Below, piece by piece: positions 9,214 through 17,290 of a stretch of DNA of 64,000 bases. Every line of letters begins with the position of its first letter. Within the stretch, counting starts at the first letter, position 1. This DNA comes from Collinsella sp. (GTDB lineage: Bacteria; Actinomycetota; Coriobacteriia; Coriobacteriales; Coriobacteriaceae), in the NCBI GenBank assembly GCA_019424965.1, contig JAHYYL010000001.1, positions 24,762-88,761 on the forward strand. The letters are read 5' to 3'. The notes beneath the pieces are model-generated. The model saw only the letters and a list, made by a program, of their open reading frames with translations. It made no database searches and was not told the origin of the DNA. Made by a program: the position numbers and the translations under genes.

Positions 9214-10107
9214 CTAGAGCAAGGTGACGCTAAAGCTGCGGACGTCTGTCTCGCCCGGCGCCAGCGCAATGGTGTTGACCTTGTGCTCAAAGACGTCGTC
9301 CTCGGTGTCCATGGTGGTGTGGCCGGACCAAGGCTCAAGCGCCACAAACGGGGCGTCGTTGGCGGCAGACCACACGCCGATGTACTTAAAGCCCTCAAAG
9401 TCGATCTTGACGCCGTGGCCCGACTTGCGACCGCGCAGCGTGAGCGTGGAGCCCGGGGTATCGGTGAACATGATGGCGTCGTTATCGAAGCTGCGGTGCG
9501 TGATGGGCAGCACGTCCGAGTTATCGGGCGCCCTGTAGCTGCCTTCGAACGTCATGAGGCCATCGGGCGTGATGATGGGGGCCTCGTTGGTCCAAGCCTC
9601 GGTAAATGCCAGCTCGTAATCCTCGAACGTCTCGTCCTCGGCACCGGGGGCGGGCACGTTAAATGCAGGGTGGCCGCCCACCGAGAACGGCAGGTCCACG
9701 TCGCCGGTGTTGGTGACGGCAAAGGTCTGGGTAAACGTGGCGTCGCCGGTTAGGGCATAGGTCATGTTGAGCTTAAAGTGGAAGGGGAAAGCCTTGAGCG
9801 ACTCGGGCGTGTCGGTGATCTCGTAGGTGACGGACGAGCCGTCCTCGGAGACCTCGACCAGCTTGTGCTCGACGATGCGCGCAAGTCCGTGGCGCGGCAT
9901 CTCGCAGGTACCGGCCGCAGACGTCGCAGTGTTGTTGCGCAGCGAGCCCACGATGGGGAACAGAATGGGCGCGTGCTTGCCCCAAAAGGCCGGGTCGCCC
10001 TGCCACAGATACTCGTTGCCGTTGAGGGCAAGGCTCGTGAGCTGGGCACCCATGGAATCGATGGCCGCGGTGAGGCCGCCGCGCTTGATGGTAGTGACGG
10101 TGGACAT
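9214..10107 (-). CDS. Aldose 1-epimerase family protein (LacX-like)
   Basis: 297 residues; start at 10107 is set by GGAGGAAGTAGC. It belongs to the galactose mutarotase superfamily: early MGAQLTSLALNGNEYLWQGD and PILFPIVG, then FPFHFKLN and GGHPAFNVP, the active-site histidine region of the LacX/YihR-like branch. It would interconvert anomers of a free sugar or sugar derivative in the cytoplasm. Single-gene unit; the hairpin at 9053-9094 is its likely terminator. Precise sugar unknown. Confidence 0.88.
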   Translation of the reverse strand: MSTVTTIKRGGLTAAIDSMGAQLTSLALNGNEYLWQGDPAFWGKHAPILFPIVGSLRNNTATSAAGTCEMPRHGLARIVEHKLVEVSEDGSSVTYEITDTPESLKAFPFHFKLNMTYALTGDATFTQTFAVTNTGDVDLPFSVGGHPAFNVPAPGAEDETFEDYELAFTEAWTNEAPIITPDGLMTFEGSYRAPDNSDVLPITHRSFDNDAIMFTDTPGSTLTLRGRKSGHGVKIDFEGFKYIGVWSAANDAPFVALEPWSGHTTMDTEDDVFEHKVNTIALAPGETDVRSFSVTLL

Positions 10108-10186
10108 GCTACTTCCTCCAAAAATAAACAACAGTATCGAGGGCTATTGTCCCACTCTTGGCGGCGGGGTTGAGCGTCAGGCGCAG

Positions 10187-11056
10187 TTATTGAGCAATAG
10201 CGTAAAGGTCAAACCCGCCCTGCGGCGTGCTATCGACCGTATCGGGCGCCCGTGAATTAAAACTCACCGGAACCATGCGCTTTGAGGCGCGGTAACGCGT
10301 GCCGTCGGTGGCGACGGGCGGCTCATCAACCGTGAGCTCGTAGTCGCCGGGCTTGAGCTCGATACCGTCACCTTCGGAATTGACGTATTGATACTCGTCG
10401 ATTGCTTGTCCCCTGAGCGTGCGGCCCACGATATGGACGAGCATTTGGCTATCGCCGCGCGCGGTATCCCACGTCGCGCCGTCCTTAACCTCGACCGACA
10501 CATGCACCGAGCGCGTGCGGCTGAGCGATTGCTCGACGGACATCTCGACCTTGGCGGCGTCTTTGCGCTGTTGTTCAACATGGCTCCAGACGTTTCCAAT
10601 TGCCGAGCAAGCGATGACGCCGGCCATGAAGGCGATGAGGATGGGGCCGAGTGGTGAGCGGCGGGCCGCGTCTTCCTCGCGAGCCAGGTTGGGGCGATGC
10701 GTGGGGGCGGGCGCCTGGGCACCCTGCGCGGGCACGTCGAGTATGCTGAAGGATGCCGTGCTGCCGGGGTCGATGTTATGGCGCGGCTGCGGGGTCTTGG
10801 CCGGCGAGATGGACATGTCCGCCGGCTCACCGAGTGTGGCCGTGGCATCGGCCTTAGCCTCATCGGCCTCGGCTTGGGCCCAAGCCTGCTCAAAGGTCAG
10901 GGGCTCGGCGGCATCGGAGGCGGCTTCAGGCTCGACAGCGGTATCGTTGCCGGTCTCGTCCTCGTCGCTCGACACGTCACGCGGCGCGGGCTCGTCCCAC
11001 TCCTCGTCCGGAGCCTCGCCCTCGCTATACCACCATTCAAAGTTATCGATATCCAT
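10187..11056 (-). CDS. Hypothetical single-pass membrane protein with acidic cytoplasmic N-terminus
   Basis: 289 residues, not recognised as a known family. The first 125 residues are acidic and low-complexity (many E, D, A, W), followed by one hydrophobic segment near 138-158 (GPILIAFMAGVIACSAIGNV) preceded by RR, then an outside domain of about 130 residues with a beta-rich look (VHVSVEVKDGATWDTARGD, LKPGDYELTVDEPPVATDG). The topology suggests type II insertion with the C-terminal domain outside. Ribosome site AAGGGGCG. No operon partner is evident. Confidence 0.75.
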   Translation of the reverse strand: MDIDNFEWWYSEGEAPDEEWDEPAPRDVSSDEDETGNDTAVEPEAASDAAEPLTFEQAWAQAEADEAKADATATLGEPADMSISPAKTPQPRHNIDPGSTASFSILDVPAQGAQAPAPTHRPNLAREEDAARRSPLGPILIAFMAGVIACSAIGNVWSHVEQQRKDAAKVEMSVEQSLSRTRSVHVSVEVKDGATWDTARGDSQMLVHIVGRTLRGQAIDEYQYVNSEGDGIELKPGDYELTVDEPPVATDGTRYRASKRMVPVSFNSRAPDTVDSTPQGGFDLYAIAQ

Positions 11057-11133
11057 ACGGGGCGCCCCTTAAGCCTCGCAAATTAACACTTGCCAGCCTT
11101 ATACCCCCAGATGGCACGGCGGCTCGCATGGAA

Positions 11134-11162
11134 TGTGACAAAGGGACTATCCCTTTGTCACA
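11134..11162. repeat. TGTGACAAAGGGA palindrome, copy 1
   Basis: Perfect 13-base arms, TGTGACAAAGGGA and TCCCTTTGTCACA, around a 3-base loop, lying upstream of the hypothetical membrane protein gene and downstream of the MerR gene. Confidence 0.85.
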
Positions 11163-11178
11163 CGGCCAGACGTGAAAA

Positions 11179-11211
11179 CTTATAAACTTGCAGATTTTGC
11201 AAGTTTATAAG
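11179..11211. repeat. AT-rich perfect 14-base inverted repeat
   Basis: CTTATAAACTTGCA and TGCAAGTTTATAAG are exact inverted copies around GATTT. It lies between two copies of the TGTGACAAAGGGAC palindrome. It may be an operator or a terminator-like hairpin; no T-run follows on either strand. Confidence 0.7.
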
Positions 11212-11260
11212 AAATGAGCGACCCTCCTCCGCTTCAAAACAAGCTTGCGATGCTATTCGG

Positions 11261-11291
11261 ATGTGACAAAGGGACTGTCCCTTTGTCACAT
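11261..11291. repeat. TGTGACAAAGGGAC palindrome, copy 2, containing the MerR stop codon
   Basis: Perfect 15-base arms. On the minus strand the MerR-type gene ends CAG ATG TGA, and this TGA is part of the palindrome, so the element is fused to the 3' end of the gene. Confidence 0.85.
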
Positions 11292-12155
11292 CTGGAGGGC
11301 GACGGGGATTTGGATGCAGCAGAAGTCCTCTTGGTGGGACTCGTCATAGCTCGTGGTATCGAGGTAGCAAAAGTCGAAGGCGTTGCCAACGGGCTGGAGC
11401 GCGTGCTCGTCCATGCAGGTCACAATGGCGCGGATGCCTTCGGGCTCGTACGGCATGCCCCAGCGGCTCATGCACAGGTATGTGCCCTCGGGCAGCACTT
11501 CGATGCCGATCTCTGCCAGCTCGGCAGCGTCGCTCGGCAGCAGCTCCTCGGCACCGCGCGGCAGCACGGCAAAGGAGCCGGCGCCGGCAATAGGGTCGTC
11601 GGAATGCAGCGCCTCGCGACGCAGCATGGCACCCCAGCCGCGCATGGGGCGCGTGCCCGTCAACGTACGCATGCGCAGGATGGCCCGCATGAGCGTGGGG
11701 TGAAGCATTGAGCGGCCACGCTCAATATCGCCCGGAAACTCCTCAAAGACCACGTAGCGGCGCTCGAATTGCTTGAGTTCCGGTTTGCCCTCGCGCTCGC
11801 GCCAGTAGACTGCCTCGTCGTAAAAGCTCAGGCGCTCCTGCACACTCGCGCGCTCAGCCTTGAGCCCGGCAATCTGCTTGTCGAGCGCCTGAACCCGCGA
11901 GCGCAGGTGATCGGTCATCTCGCCAATGTCGAACGTCGAGGTCAGGCGGTCAATCTCGTCGAGTTCGAGCCCTAGGTCGCGCAGCATGCAGATCAGACGC
12001 ATGAGCGGGATCTGCGTGGGCGAATAGAAACGGTAGCCTTTTTCGTTAACCACGGCGGGCTTAAACAGGCCGATCTTGTCGTAGTAGATGAGCGTTTGGC
12101 GCGAAACGTTAAACAAGCTCGCCATCTCGCTAATCGCATACATGCCCGTCTGCAT
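11286..12155 (-). CDS. MerR family transcriptional regulator
   Basis: 289 residues, start at 12155 from GGGAGGATCT. N-terminal MerR helix-turn-helix (MYAISEMASLFNVSRQTLIY with DKIGLFKP and the wing KGYRFYSPTQ), a dimer coiled coil to about residue 110, then a GyrI/BmrR-like effector domain of about 170 residues. It is the last gene after the permease/ubiD/ubiX run on the same strand, with an intervening hairpin at 12175-12204, so it is probably the regulator of that cluster, perhaps sensing an aromatic acid. Its target operator was not identified. Confidence 0.9.
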   Translation of the reverse strand: MQTGMYAISEMASLFNVSRQTLIYYDKIGLFKPAVVNEKGYRFYSPTQIPLMRLICMLRDLGLELDEIDRLTSTFDIGEMTDHLRSRVQALDKQIAGLKAERASVQERLSFYDEAVYWREREGKPELKQFERRYVVFEEFPGDIERGRSMLHPTLMRAILRMRTLTGTRPMRGWGAMLRREALHSDDPIAGAGSFAVLPRGAEELLPSDAAELAEIGIEVLPEGTYLCMSRWGMPYEPEGIRAIVTCMDEHALQPVGNAFDFCYLDTTSYDESHQEDFCCIQIPVALQM

Positions 12156-12174
12156 AGATCCTCCCGACACACCA

Positions 12175-12204
12175 AAGCCCGCCGCCCACAGGGGCAGCGG
12201 GCTT
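12175..12204 (-). terminator. Hairpin between ubiX and the MerR gene
   Basis: AAGCCCGCCGCC pairs with GGCAGCGGGCTT (one mismatch) over a short loop, between the ubiX stop and MerR start. The poor T-run (GCTTTGG) suggests partial termination. Confidence 0.45.
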
Positions 12205-12235
12205 AAACACTATTCGTATCCTACCCTAAAGACGC

Positions 12236-12814
12236 CTATGACCAGCGCTTATAGTTTGCACATGGCACGCCGACGGCCTCGAGCGCCTTGGCGGCGATGT
12301 GATGCACCGCGTCATCGAGCGTGGCGGGGCCGTTGTAAAACGTGAGCATAGGCGGCATGAGCATGATGCCGGGCACGCGCGCCAGGCGCGCCATGTTATC
12401 GACGTGAATGGCGCTGAAGGGCGTCTCGCGCACCATGAGCACCAGGCGGCGCTGCTCTTTCATCTGCACGTCGGCCGCACGCAGCAGCAGGTTTTCGCTG
12501 TAGCCGCTTGCGATGCCGGCGAGCGTCTTCATGGAGCACGGGGCCACGATCATGCCATCGACCGGATAGGTGCCGCTTGCGATGGCGGCGCCGATGTTCT
12601 TGTTGTCGTAGACCACATCGGCATGCGCGGCAAACTCGTCGAGCGTCATGCCGAGCTCCTGCTCGATGGTGATCTCTCCCCCACGCGTGACGACAAGCGC
12701 CGACTCGGCACCGGCCTGACGCAGGCACTTGAGACACTCGAGGCCCAGCGCAGCGCCGCTGGCACCAGAAACGCCAACGACAATGCGACGGGGGCGAACA
12801 GAAGACTCAGGCAT
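12236..12814 (-). CDS. ubiX: UbiX family flavin prenyltransferase (LpdB/BsdB type)
   Basis: 192 residues, full family length. It builds prenylated FMN from FMN and dimethylallyl (di)phosphate; that cofactor is needed by UbiD decarboxylases. Seen: FMN site VVGVSGASGAALGLE near 13, the APCSMKTLAGIASG segment near 93, and the C-terminal PPMLTFYNGP and HHIAAKALEAVGV. It follows ubiD by 33 bases, same strand. Together with ubiD and the LpdD-like gene at 16182-17129 the three parts of a gallate/hydroxybenzoate-type decarboxylase (B, C, D) are all present. Confidence 0.93.
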   Translation of the reverse strand: MPESSVRPRRIVVGVSGASGAALGLECLKCLRQAGAESALVVTRGGEITIEQELGMTLDEFAAHADVVYDNKNIGAAIASGTYPVDGMIVAPCSMKTLAGIASGYSENLLLRAADVQMKEQRRLVLMVRETPFSAIHVDNMARLARVPGIMLMPPMLTFYNGPATLDDAVHHIAAKALEAVGVPCANYKRWS

Positions 12815-12847
12815 GACAACTCCTTGACTACTTGGTAGGGCTACGCA

Positions 12848-14335
12848 CTAGAAAGCGAGCTCTGCTGCCCACTTATCTGTGTCGATCTCCATGAACTGCG
12901 AGCGGATGAAGCTCTTCTTGAGGTTGAACGGGACCGTGCAGTCGAAGATGGCCTTGCAGGCGATGCCGTGCTCGCGGATCGTGGGGTCGAACGCGGGGTC
13001 GTTGGACGGGTCGAGCACGTGGCAGTGGCAGCCAGGGATGGTGATGAGGTCCACGTCGGCCTGGAAGCGCGTGGTCATGGCCCACATCACGTCGCTCATA
13101 TCAAAGATGTCGACATCCTCGTCAACCAGGATCACGTGCTTGAGCTCGGAGAACGCCGAGAAGGCGAGCATGGCGGCGTTGCGCTGACGGCCCTCGTCAT
13201 TTTTGCTCGACTTCTTGAACTGCATGATGGCAACGAACTTGCCGCCGCCGCAGGGGGCGGCGTGAACGTTGAGCAGGCGGCCCGGGATGGCGGTCTCGAC
13301 CATCTTGTAGATGGAAGCCTCGGTGGGGATACCGGCCATGGAAACGTGCTCGTGCGAAGGGCCGATGCAGCTCTCCATGATGGGATTGACGCGCGTGGTG
13401 ACGGCGGTGATCTTGATCACCGGGCAGACCTTGGCGCCGCCGGTGTAGCCGGGGAACTCGGGCATGGCGTAGCCGTGGCCGTTAACGTCCTCGTTAATGG
13501 TCTCGTCGTGCATGAGGTAGCCCTCGAGCACGTACTCGGCATTGGCAATGCACTTCTGCGGAACGGTGACGCAGTCGGCAAGCTCGACGGCATGGCCGCG
13601 CAGGGCGCCGGCGATCTGCAGCTCGTTGAAGCCGAGCGGCGTGGTGGGAGCCTCGAAGCCGCAGCACATGTACACGGCGGGGTCCAGGCCGATAGAGATG
13701 GAAATGGGCATGTCCTCGCCGCGCTGGCAGTACTCGTCAAAGAACGCGCCCAGGTGACGGCTGCCCGGAGTGATCCACATGGCGAGCTTGTCCTTGTCGA
13801 CGCAGGAGAAGCGGTGGATGGTCACGTCGGACTGGGAGCCGTCGGGGCTCGTGCCGTAGGCGAGGCCCATGGTGATGTAGGGGCCGCCGTCGACAGGCGT
13901 GTTGGTAGGAGCGGGGACGATCTTGCGCAGGTCAAAGCCCTCGTCGGTCGCCTTGTACACGACCTCCTGGCAGTCGACGTGCGCACCCTCGGCGATCTGC
14001 TCAGGCGCGATCAGGTTCTCGAAGCGCTTACCGATCTCGAGGCCCAGGTGCTCCTCGTCCAGGTCGAGCAGGGCGGCAACGCGCTTGCGGCTGGCAAGCA
14101 TGCCGATGCAGACCTTGGCATCGTCAAAGCCCTTGACGTTGTTGAAGACCATCGCCGGACCCTCTTTGGTCGGACGCATAACGGTGCCGCCGGCGCCGAC
14201 GTGACGATAGACGCCCGAGACCTCGGCGTCCGGGTCGACCTGGGTGTCGGTCTCGAGCAGCTGGCCCGGCATCTCGCGCAAAAAGTCGAGCGCGGAGCGC
14301 AGGTCGTGGATCTGGGAAGCATCGGTAGTGGACAT
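12848..14335 (-). CDS. ubiD: UbiD family decarboxylase (LpdC/BsdC-like)
   Basis: 495 residues; ATG at 14335 with AAAGGAGCATGCT. UbiD enzymes use prenylated FMN for reversible decarboxylation of aromatic or unsaturated acids. The characteristic core NAEYVLEGYLMHDE (near residue 277, with the catalytic-triad type glutamates), GPYITMGLAYGTSPDG and EFPGYTGG segments are intact, as is the C-terminal DVMWAMTTRFQAD region. Lies 143 bases downstream of the SLC13 permease and 33 upstream of ubiX. Substrate is likely a hydroxylated benzoate by analogy with LpdBCD; this is inference. Confidence 0.93.
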   Translation of the reverse strand: MSTTDASQIHDLRSALDFLREMPGQLLETDTQVDPDAEVSGVYRHVGAGGTVMRPTKEGPAMVFNNVKGFDDAKVCIGMLASRKRVAALLDLDEEHLGLEIGKRFENLIAPEQIAEGAHVDCQEVVYKATDEGFDLRKIVPAPTNTPVDGGPYITMGLAYGTSPDGSQSDVTIHRFSCVDKDKLAMWITPGSRHLGAFFDEYCQRGEDMPISISIGLDPAVYMCCGFEAPTTPLGFNELQIAGALRGHAVELADCVTVPQKCIANAEYVLEGYLMHDETINEDVNGHGYAMPEFPGYTGGAKVCPVIKITAVTTRVNPIMESCIGPSHEHVSMAGIPTEASIYKMVETAIPGRLLNVHAAPCGGGKFVAIMQFKKSSKNDEGRQRNAAMLAFSAFSELKHVILVDEDVDIFDMSDVMWAMTTRFQADVDLITIPGCHCHVLDPSNDPAFDPTIREHGIACKAIFDCTVPFNLKKSFIRSQFMEIDTDKWAAELAF

Positions 14336-14478
14336 AGCATGCTCCTTTCGGGAGAGTGCCCGGCGGCGGGGATGCCGCCGGGCTGGGTAACGTAGTGGGG
14401 CCGCAGCGCTTATAGATGGAGCGCTTGGCAACTCGCGGTTCAAGCACTCGGCTGTTTACAGCCCAAGCGCTCGGCCGC

Positions 14479-15936
14479 TTACATCAGGCCAAAGAGATGG
14501 AACCAGGCGGCCTCGACCAGCACGACGATAAAGACGACCGCGGTGAGGGGAATGCCCATGCGCATGGCCTCTTTGGAGGTGTAGCCGCCGGCGTCCTTGC
14601 CCTCGCCGATAAGGATCGGCAGGTTATGGAACGGCAGGATGTAGTGGATGTTGATGGACGTGAAGACGATGAGCGCCACGGCGAGCGGGCTCACGCTGGA
14701 GCCGGCCGCAAAGCTGATGAACGCCGGCACGCACACGCCGAGCACGGCCATGACCGAGCCCATGAACATGTGGATGATCATGGAAAGCGCGGCGACAAGC
14801 AGGGCGAACAGGAAGATGTTCTCGGGCACGGAGCTGGGAAGCACGACATCGGCGATCCAGGCGTTCATGCCGGTGGCACCGCCCACGGAACCCACGGCCA
14901 TGGCGGCCGTCAGGAACATGAGGGACTTGATGTCGACAGCGTTCCAGCTGGCGGGGGTAAGGACCTCGCCGATGATGGGCATGGCGAGCGCGACGCCGAT
15001 GGCAAGCGTCACCCAGCCGATGTAATCGCCCGAGACGGTGAGCCACAGCGCGATGGCGATGACAAGCCACACGATGGTGCGGATCTCCTTGACGGAGAGC
15101 TTGCCGAGTGCGGCCTGCTTGGCCACGATCTGCTCGCGATCGTAGACGAGCTCCTTGCTGGGCTTAAAGAGGAAGAGGCCCAAGAACAGGGTGCACAGCA
15201 GCGCGACCAGCATGGGCACGCTCATGTACAGGAACCAGTCGATAAAGGACGGGCTCATGTCGCCGGCCTCGACGCTGTACTGCGCAACGAGCGGGTTGAG
15301 CGTGGAGTCGCCCGTCAGGAAGAACATGGAACCCGGGGCGGCAGCGGCAAACACGAGGAAGCCGAGCTTACCCTTGTCGTCGTCCCCGTAGCCGGCGGAC
15401 TCGGCGATGACCGAGACGACGGCGAGGATGAGGAAGGCGCGGGGAAACGGGTGCGGGATCAGCAGCGACAGCACAAAGGTGAGCGCGAAGATCGAGATGA
15501 TGAGCGACTTGGCGTCGCGCACGAACTTGAGCATAAACGCATAGGCGATGCGCTCGCCCAGCCCCGACTCCTTGACCGCGCTGGCGATGAGGTAGGCGCC
15601 GATGACGAGCCACATGGTAGCTTTGGTCCACGAGCTAAACGTGGAGGCGACCGTCGCCGAGATGCTCGCGGCGCCCGTGTCGTCCACGCACACCTTGAAC
15701 AGAACGAGCAGCGCGCAGTAGAGCAGGCCCACAAAGCCCGGCTGTGCCACGCCACACGCCCAGAACACCACCGTGGCGAGCGTCAACGCCAGACAGGTCT
15801 GACCGCCGACCGTAAGCTCGACCGTCGAGCTCAGCTCCGCCAAAGGAAGAAACTTCACCAGCAAAAAGACAATGATACCCAGCACAAAGCCAATTTCGCG
15901 CTTGGTGATCTTAAACGCCTTCTTTTCCGCTTCCAT
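14479..15936 (-). CDS. SLC13/DASS-type anion permease
   Basis: 485 residues with about 12 membrane segments. The pattern of SNT-like re-entrant motifs (FFLTGDSTLNPLVA near 205 and PFHNLPILIGEG near 430) fits the divalent anion:sodium symporter/SLC13 superfamily. It heads the permease-ubiD-ubiX run, so it is the likely importer of the carboxylic acid that UbiD decarboxylates (or an acid/product exchanger). Ribosome site GAAAGGTGGGGAG. The 5' leader carries a hairpin (15995-16020). Confidence 0.88.
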   Translation of the reverse strand: MEAEKKAFKITKREIGFVLGIIVFLLVKFLPLAELSSTVELTVGGQTCLALTLATVVFWACGVAQPGFVGLLYCALLVLFKVCVDDTGAASISATVASTFSSWTKATMWLVIGAYLIASAVKESGLGERIAYAFMLKFVRDAKSLIISIFALTFVLSLLIPHPFPRAFLILAVVSVIAESAGYGDDDKGKLGFLVFAAAAPGSMFFLTGDSTLNPLVAQYSVEAGDMSPSFIDWFLYMSVPMLVALLCTLFLGLFLFKPSKELVYDREQIVAKQAALGKLSVKEIRTIVWLVIAIALWLTVSGDYIGWVTLAIGVALAMPIIGEVLTPASWNAVDIKSLMFLTAAMAVGSVGGATGMNAWIADVVLPSSVPENIFLFALLVAALSMIIHMFMGSVMAVLGVCVPAFISFAAGSSVSPLAVALIVFTSINIHYILPFHNLPILIGEGKDAGGYTSKEAMRMGIPLTAVVFIVVLVEAAWFHLFGLM

Positions 15937-15994
15937 CTCCCCACCTTTCTTGTTGGGGGCACCCGGCGCCGCGGCGTGTGCCGCTACAGCAAAA

Positions 15995-16020
15995 GGGAGT
16001 GCCCGTTATTGGACACTCCC
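15995..16020 (-). terminator. Hairpin between LpdD-IDI gene and permease
   Basis: GGGAGTG and CACTCCC pair on the minus strand and are followed by TTTTGC. It can terminate the upstream LpdD-IDI transcript or act as an attenuator in the permease leader; a TTGACT -35-like sequence lies upstream on the minus strand near 16045. Confidence 0.45.
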
Positions 16021-16158
16021 TACGTTGCGCTGTGTTGTTGCAATACAGTCAAGCGGGATTTTTTGGATGAGAAGCGATCCCCTGGACAAAAACCATCACA
16101 TCATTCGACGCTTTTCCTCGTTTTCGAGATTTTCATCGAATGTTGTGACGGTTTGGAT

Positions 16159-16187
16159 ATGGCAAAGGGGCTGTACCTTTGTTACAT
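16159..16187. repeat. Degenerate CAAAGG-type palindrome covering the LpdD-IDI stop codon
   Basis: On the minus strand ATGTAACAAAGGTACAG pairs imperfectly with CCCCTTTGCCAT. The TAA is the stop codon of the LpdD-IDI gene, the same placement as at the MerR gene. Confidence 0.6.
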
Positions 16188-17129
16188 AGCGAGGGCCGTA
16201 CGGATGGATGGGTCGCTGAGGGCCTCGCGAAGCCAGGGGGCCAGCTGCTCGGGGCGACCCTGCAGGTAGCCGTCGAGCTCGGACGGGGCCACGCGGCGCA
16301 CCTCCGAGATCTCCTCTTGGTTGATACGCAGCTCGCCCGGCTCAACATGGGCTGCGAACACCTCGCACCATTCGCACTCGCAGCGGCCGTCGCCGTGGTC
16401 CTCGCGGTACACCACGTGTCCGAGGTGCTTGAGCTGATCGGGCTCGCGCGTGATGCCAAGCTCTTCGTTGATGCGGCGCGCCGTGGCGGCCGCGACGTCT
16501 TCCCCGGGGAGCGGATGGCCGGCGCAGCTATCGGCCAGCACCCCGCCCCACAGGCGCTTGAGCGGACTGCGACGACAGAGCAGCAGGCGCGCGTCTTCGC
16601 CCTGGCCCTCGACCAGAAGCGTCAGAAATGCCTGATGCAGGATTCCCTCGCCGGTATGGGCCTCGATGCGGTCGACGGGGCCAAGCGCCTCGCCGGTCGC
16701 GGCATCGACCGCCACGACCTCGGCGCCTGCGCCGCCCTCATCCCAGCCGGCGCGCAGAATGCGGGCTGCGGCCTCCTCGAGCGCGGCGATGAGTTCCTTG
16801 GTGGTATCGAGCATGCGCCGCAAGTCGTCCGCGGTCGCGTTCTCCACATGAAAACCCGTGCTTGCAACTACCGGCACGCCAAAGCGCGTGGCCAGCGCCG
16901 CCGCAATATCGTGCGCCGGAATTTCGTCTCGGTGGCACGGAACGGCCAGGATGCTCACCGTCGCCGTACGGCCGGGCTCGGGGCGAGGAATGGCCTGCGC
17001 CGTGGCGCCCAGGTGCGCAAACTCCGGCGAGCAGGCGTACACCGCCATGCCTCGCGGCGTCACCGTCAACTGGGCCTCGAGCGCAAACTTGCCCTCGCCC
17101 ACTACAACCTTTGTCGTGTGCATACCCAT
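16182..17129 (-). CDS. LpdD-like prenyl-flavin chaperone domain fused to IPP-isomerase-type Nudix domain
   Basis: 315 residues; ATG at 17129 (AGGAGATCCC before it; a second ATG two codons later). Residues 1-115 match the LpdD pattern: SPEFAHLGATAQAIPRP, VSILAVPCHRDEIPAHDIAA, STGFHVENAT. LpdD is the small third gallate decarboxylase component, proposed to chaperone prenylated flavin. Residues 135-300 look like type 1 isopentenyl-diphosphate isomerase: EAHTG (H158), LHQAF (H165), LLLCRRSPLKRLWGG, AGHP (H205), RRINEELG, CECEWCEVF (E251, E253). By eye-alignment the catalytic Cys of E. coli Idi (VCGHP) is replaced by Ala, with Cys one residue earlier (CAGHP). The gene is on the same strand as, and 245 bases upstream of, the permease/ubiD/ubiX cluster. 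Domain calls are from memory of the families; the fusion itself is seen. Confidence 0.75.
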   Translation of the reverse strand: MGMHTTKVVVGEGKFALEAQLTVTPRGMAVYACSPEFAHLGATAQAIPRPEPGRTATVSILAVPCHRDEIPAHDIAAALATRFGVPVVASTGFHVENATADDLRRMLDTTKELIAALEEAAARILRAGWDEGGAGAEVVAVDAATGEALGPVDRIEAHTGEGILHQAFLTLLVEGQGEDARLLLCRRSPLKRLWGGVLADSCAGHPLPGEDVAAATARRINEELGITREPDQLKHLGHVVYREDHGDGRCECEWCEVFAAHVEPGELRINQEEISEVRRVAPSELDGYLQGRPEQLAPWLREALSDPSIRTALAM

Positions 17130-17290
17130 GGGATCTCCTGTCGCCCGCAATGTACCTGAGACCATCTTCGCCTGTATTGCGACTATACAGGCAAGCGCAG
17201 CCTGCGACAAAGGAGGCAGGCACCTGACACATTCTGTTAGAGTTGCAGGGATTGAATCCCGCTTATTCATGCGACATTGGAGTGACAACC

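Noticed and set aside
14416..16269. Plus-strand open frame of over 600 codons, rich in D, G, H and E
   Set aside because: Antisense of the SLC13 permease gene; composition mirrors membrane-helix codons.
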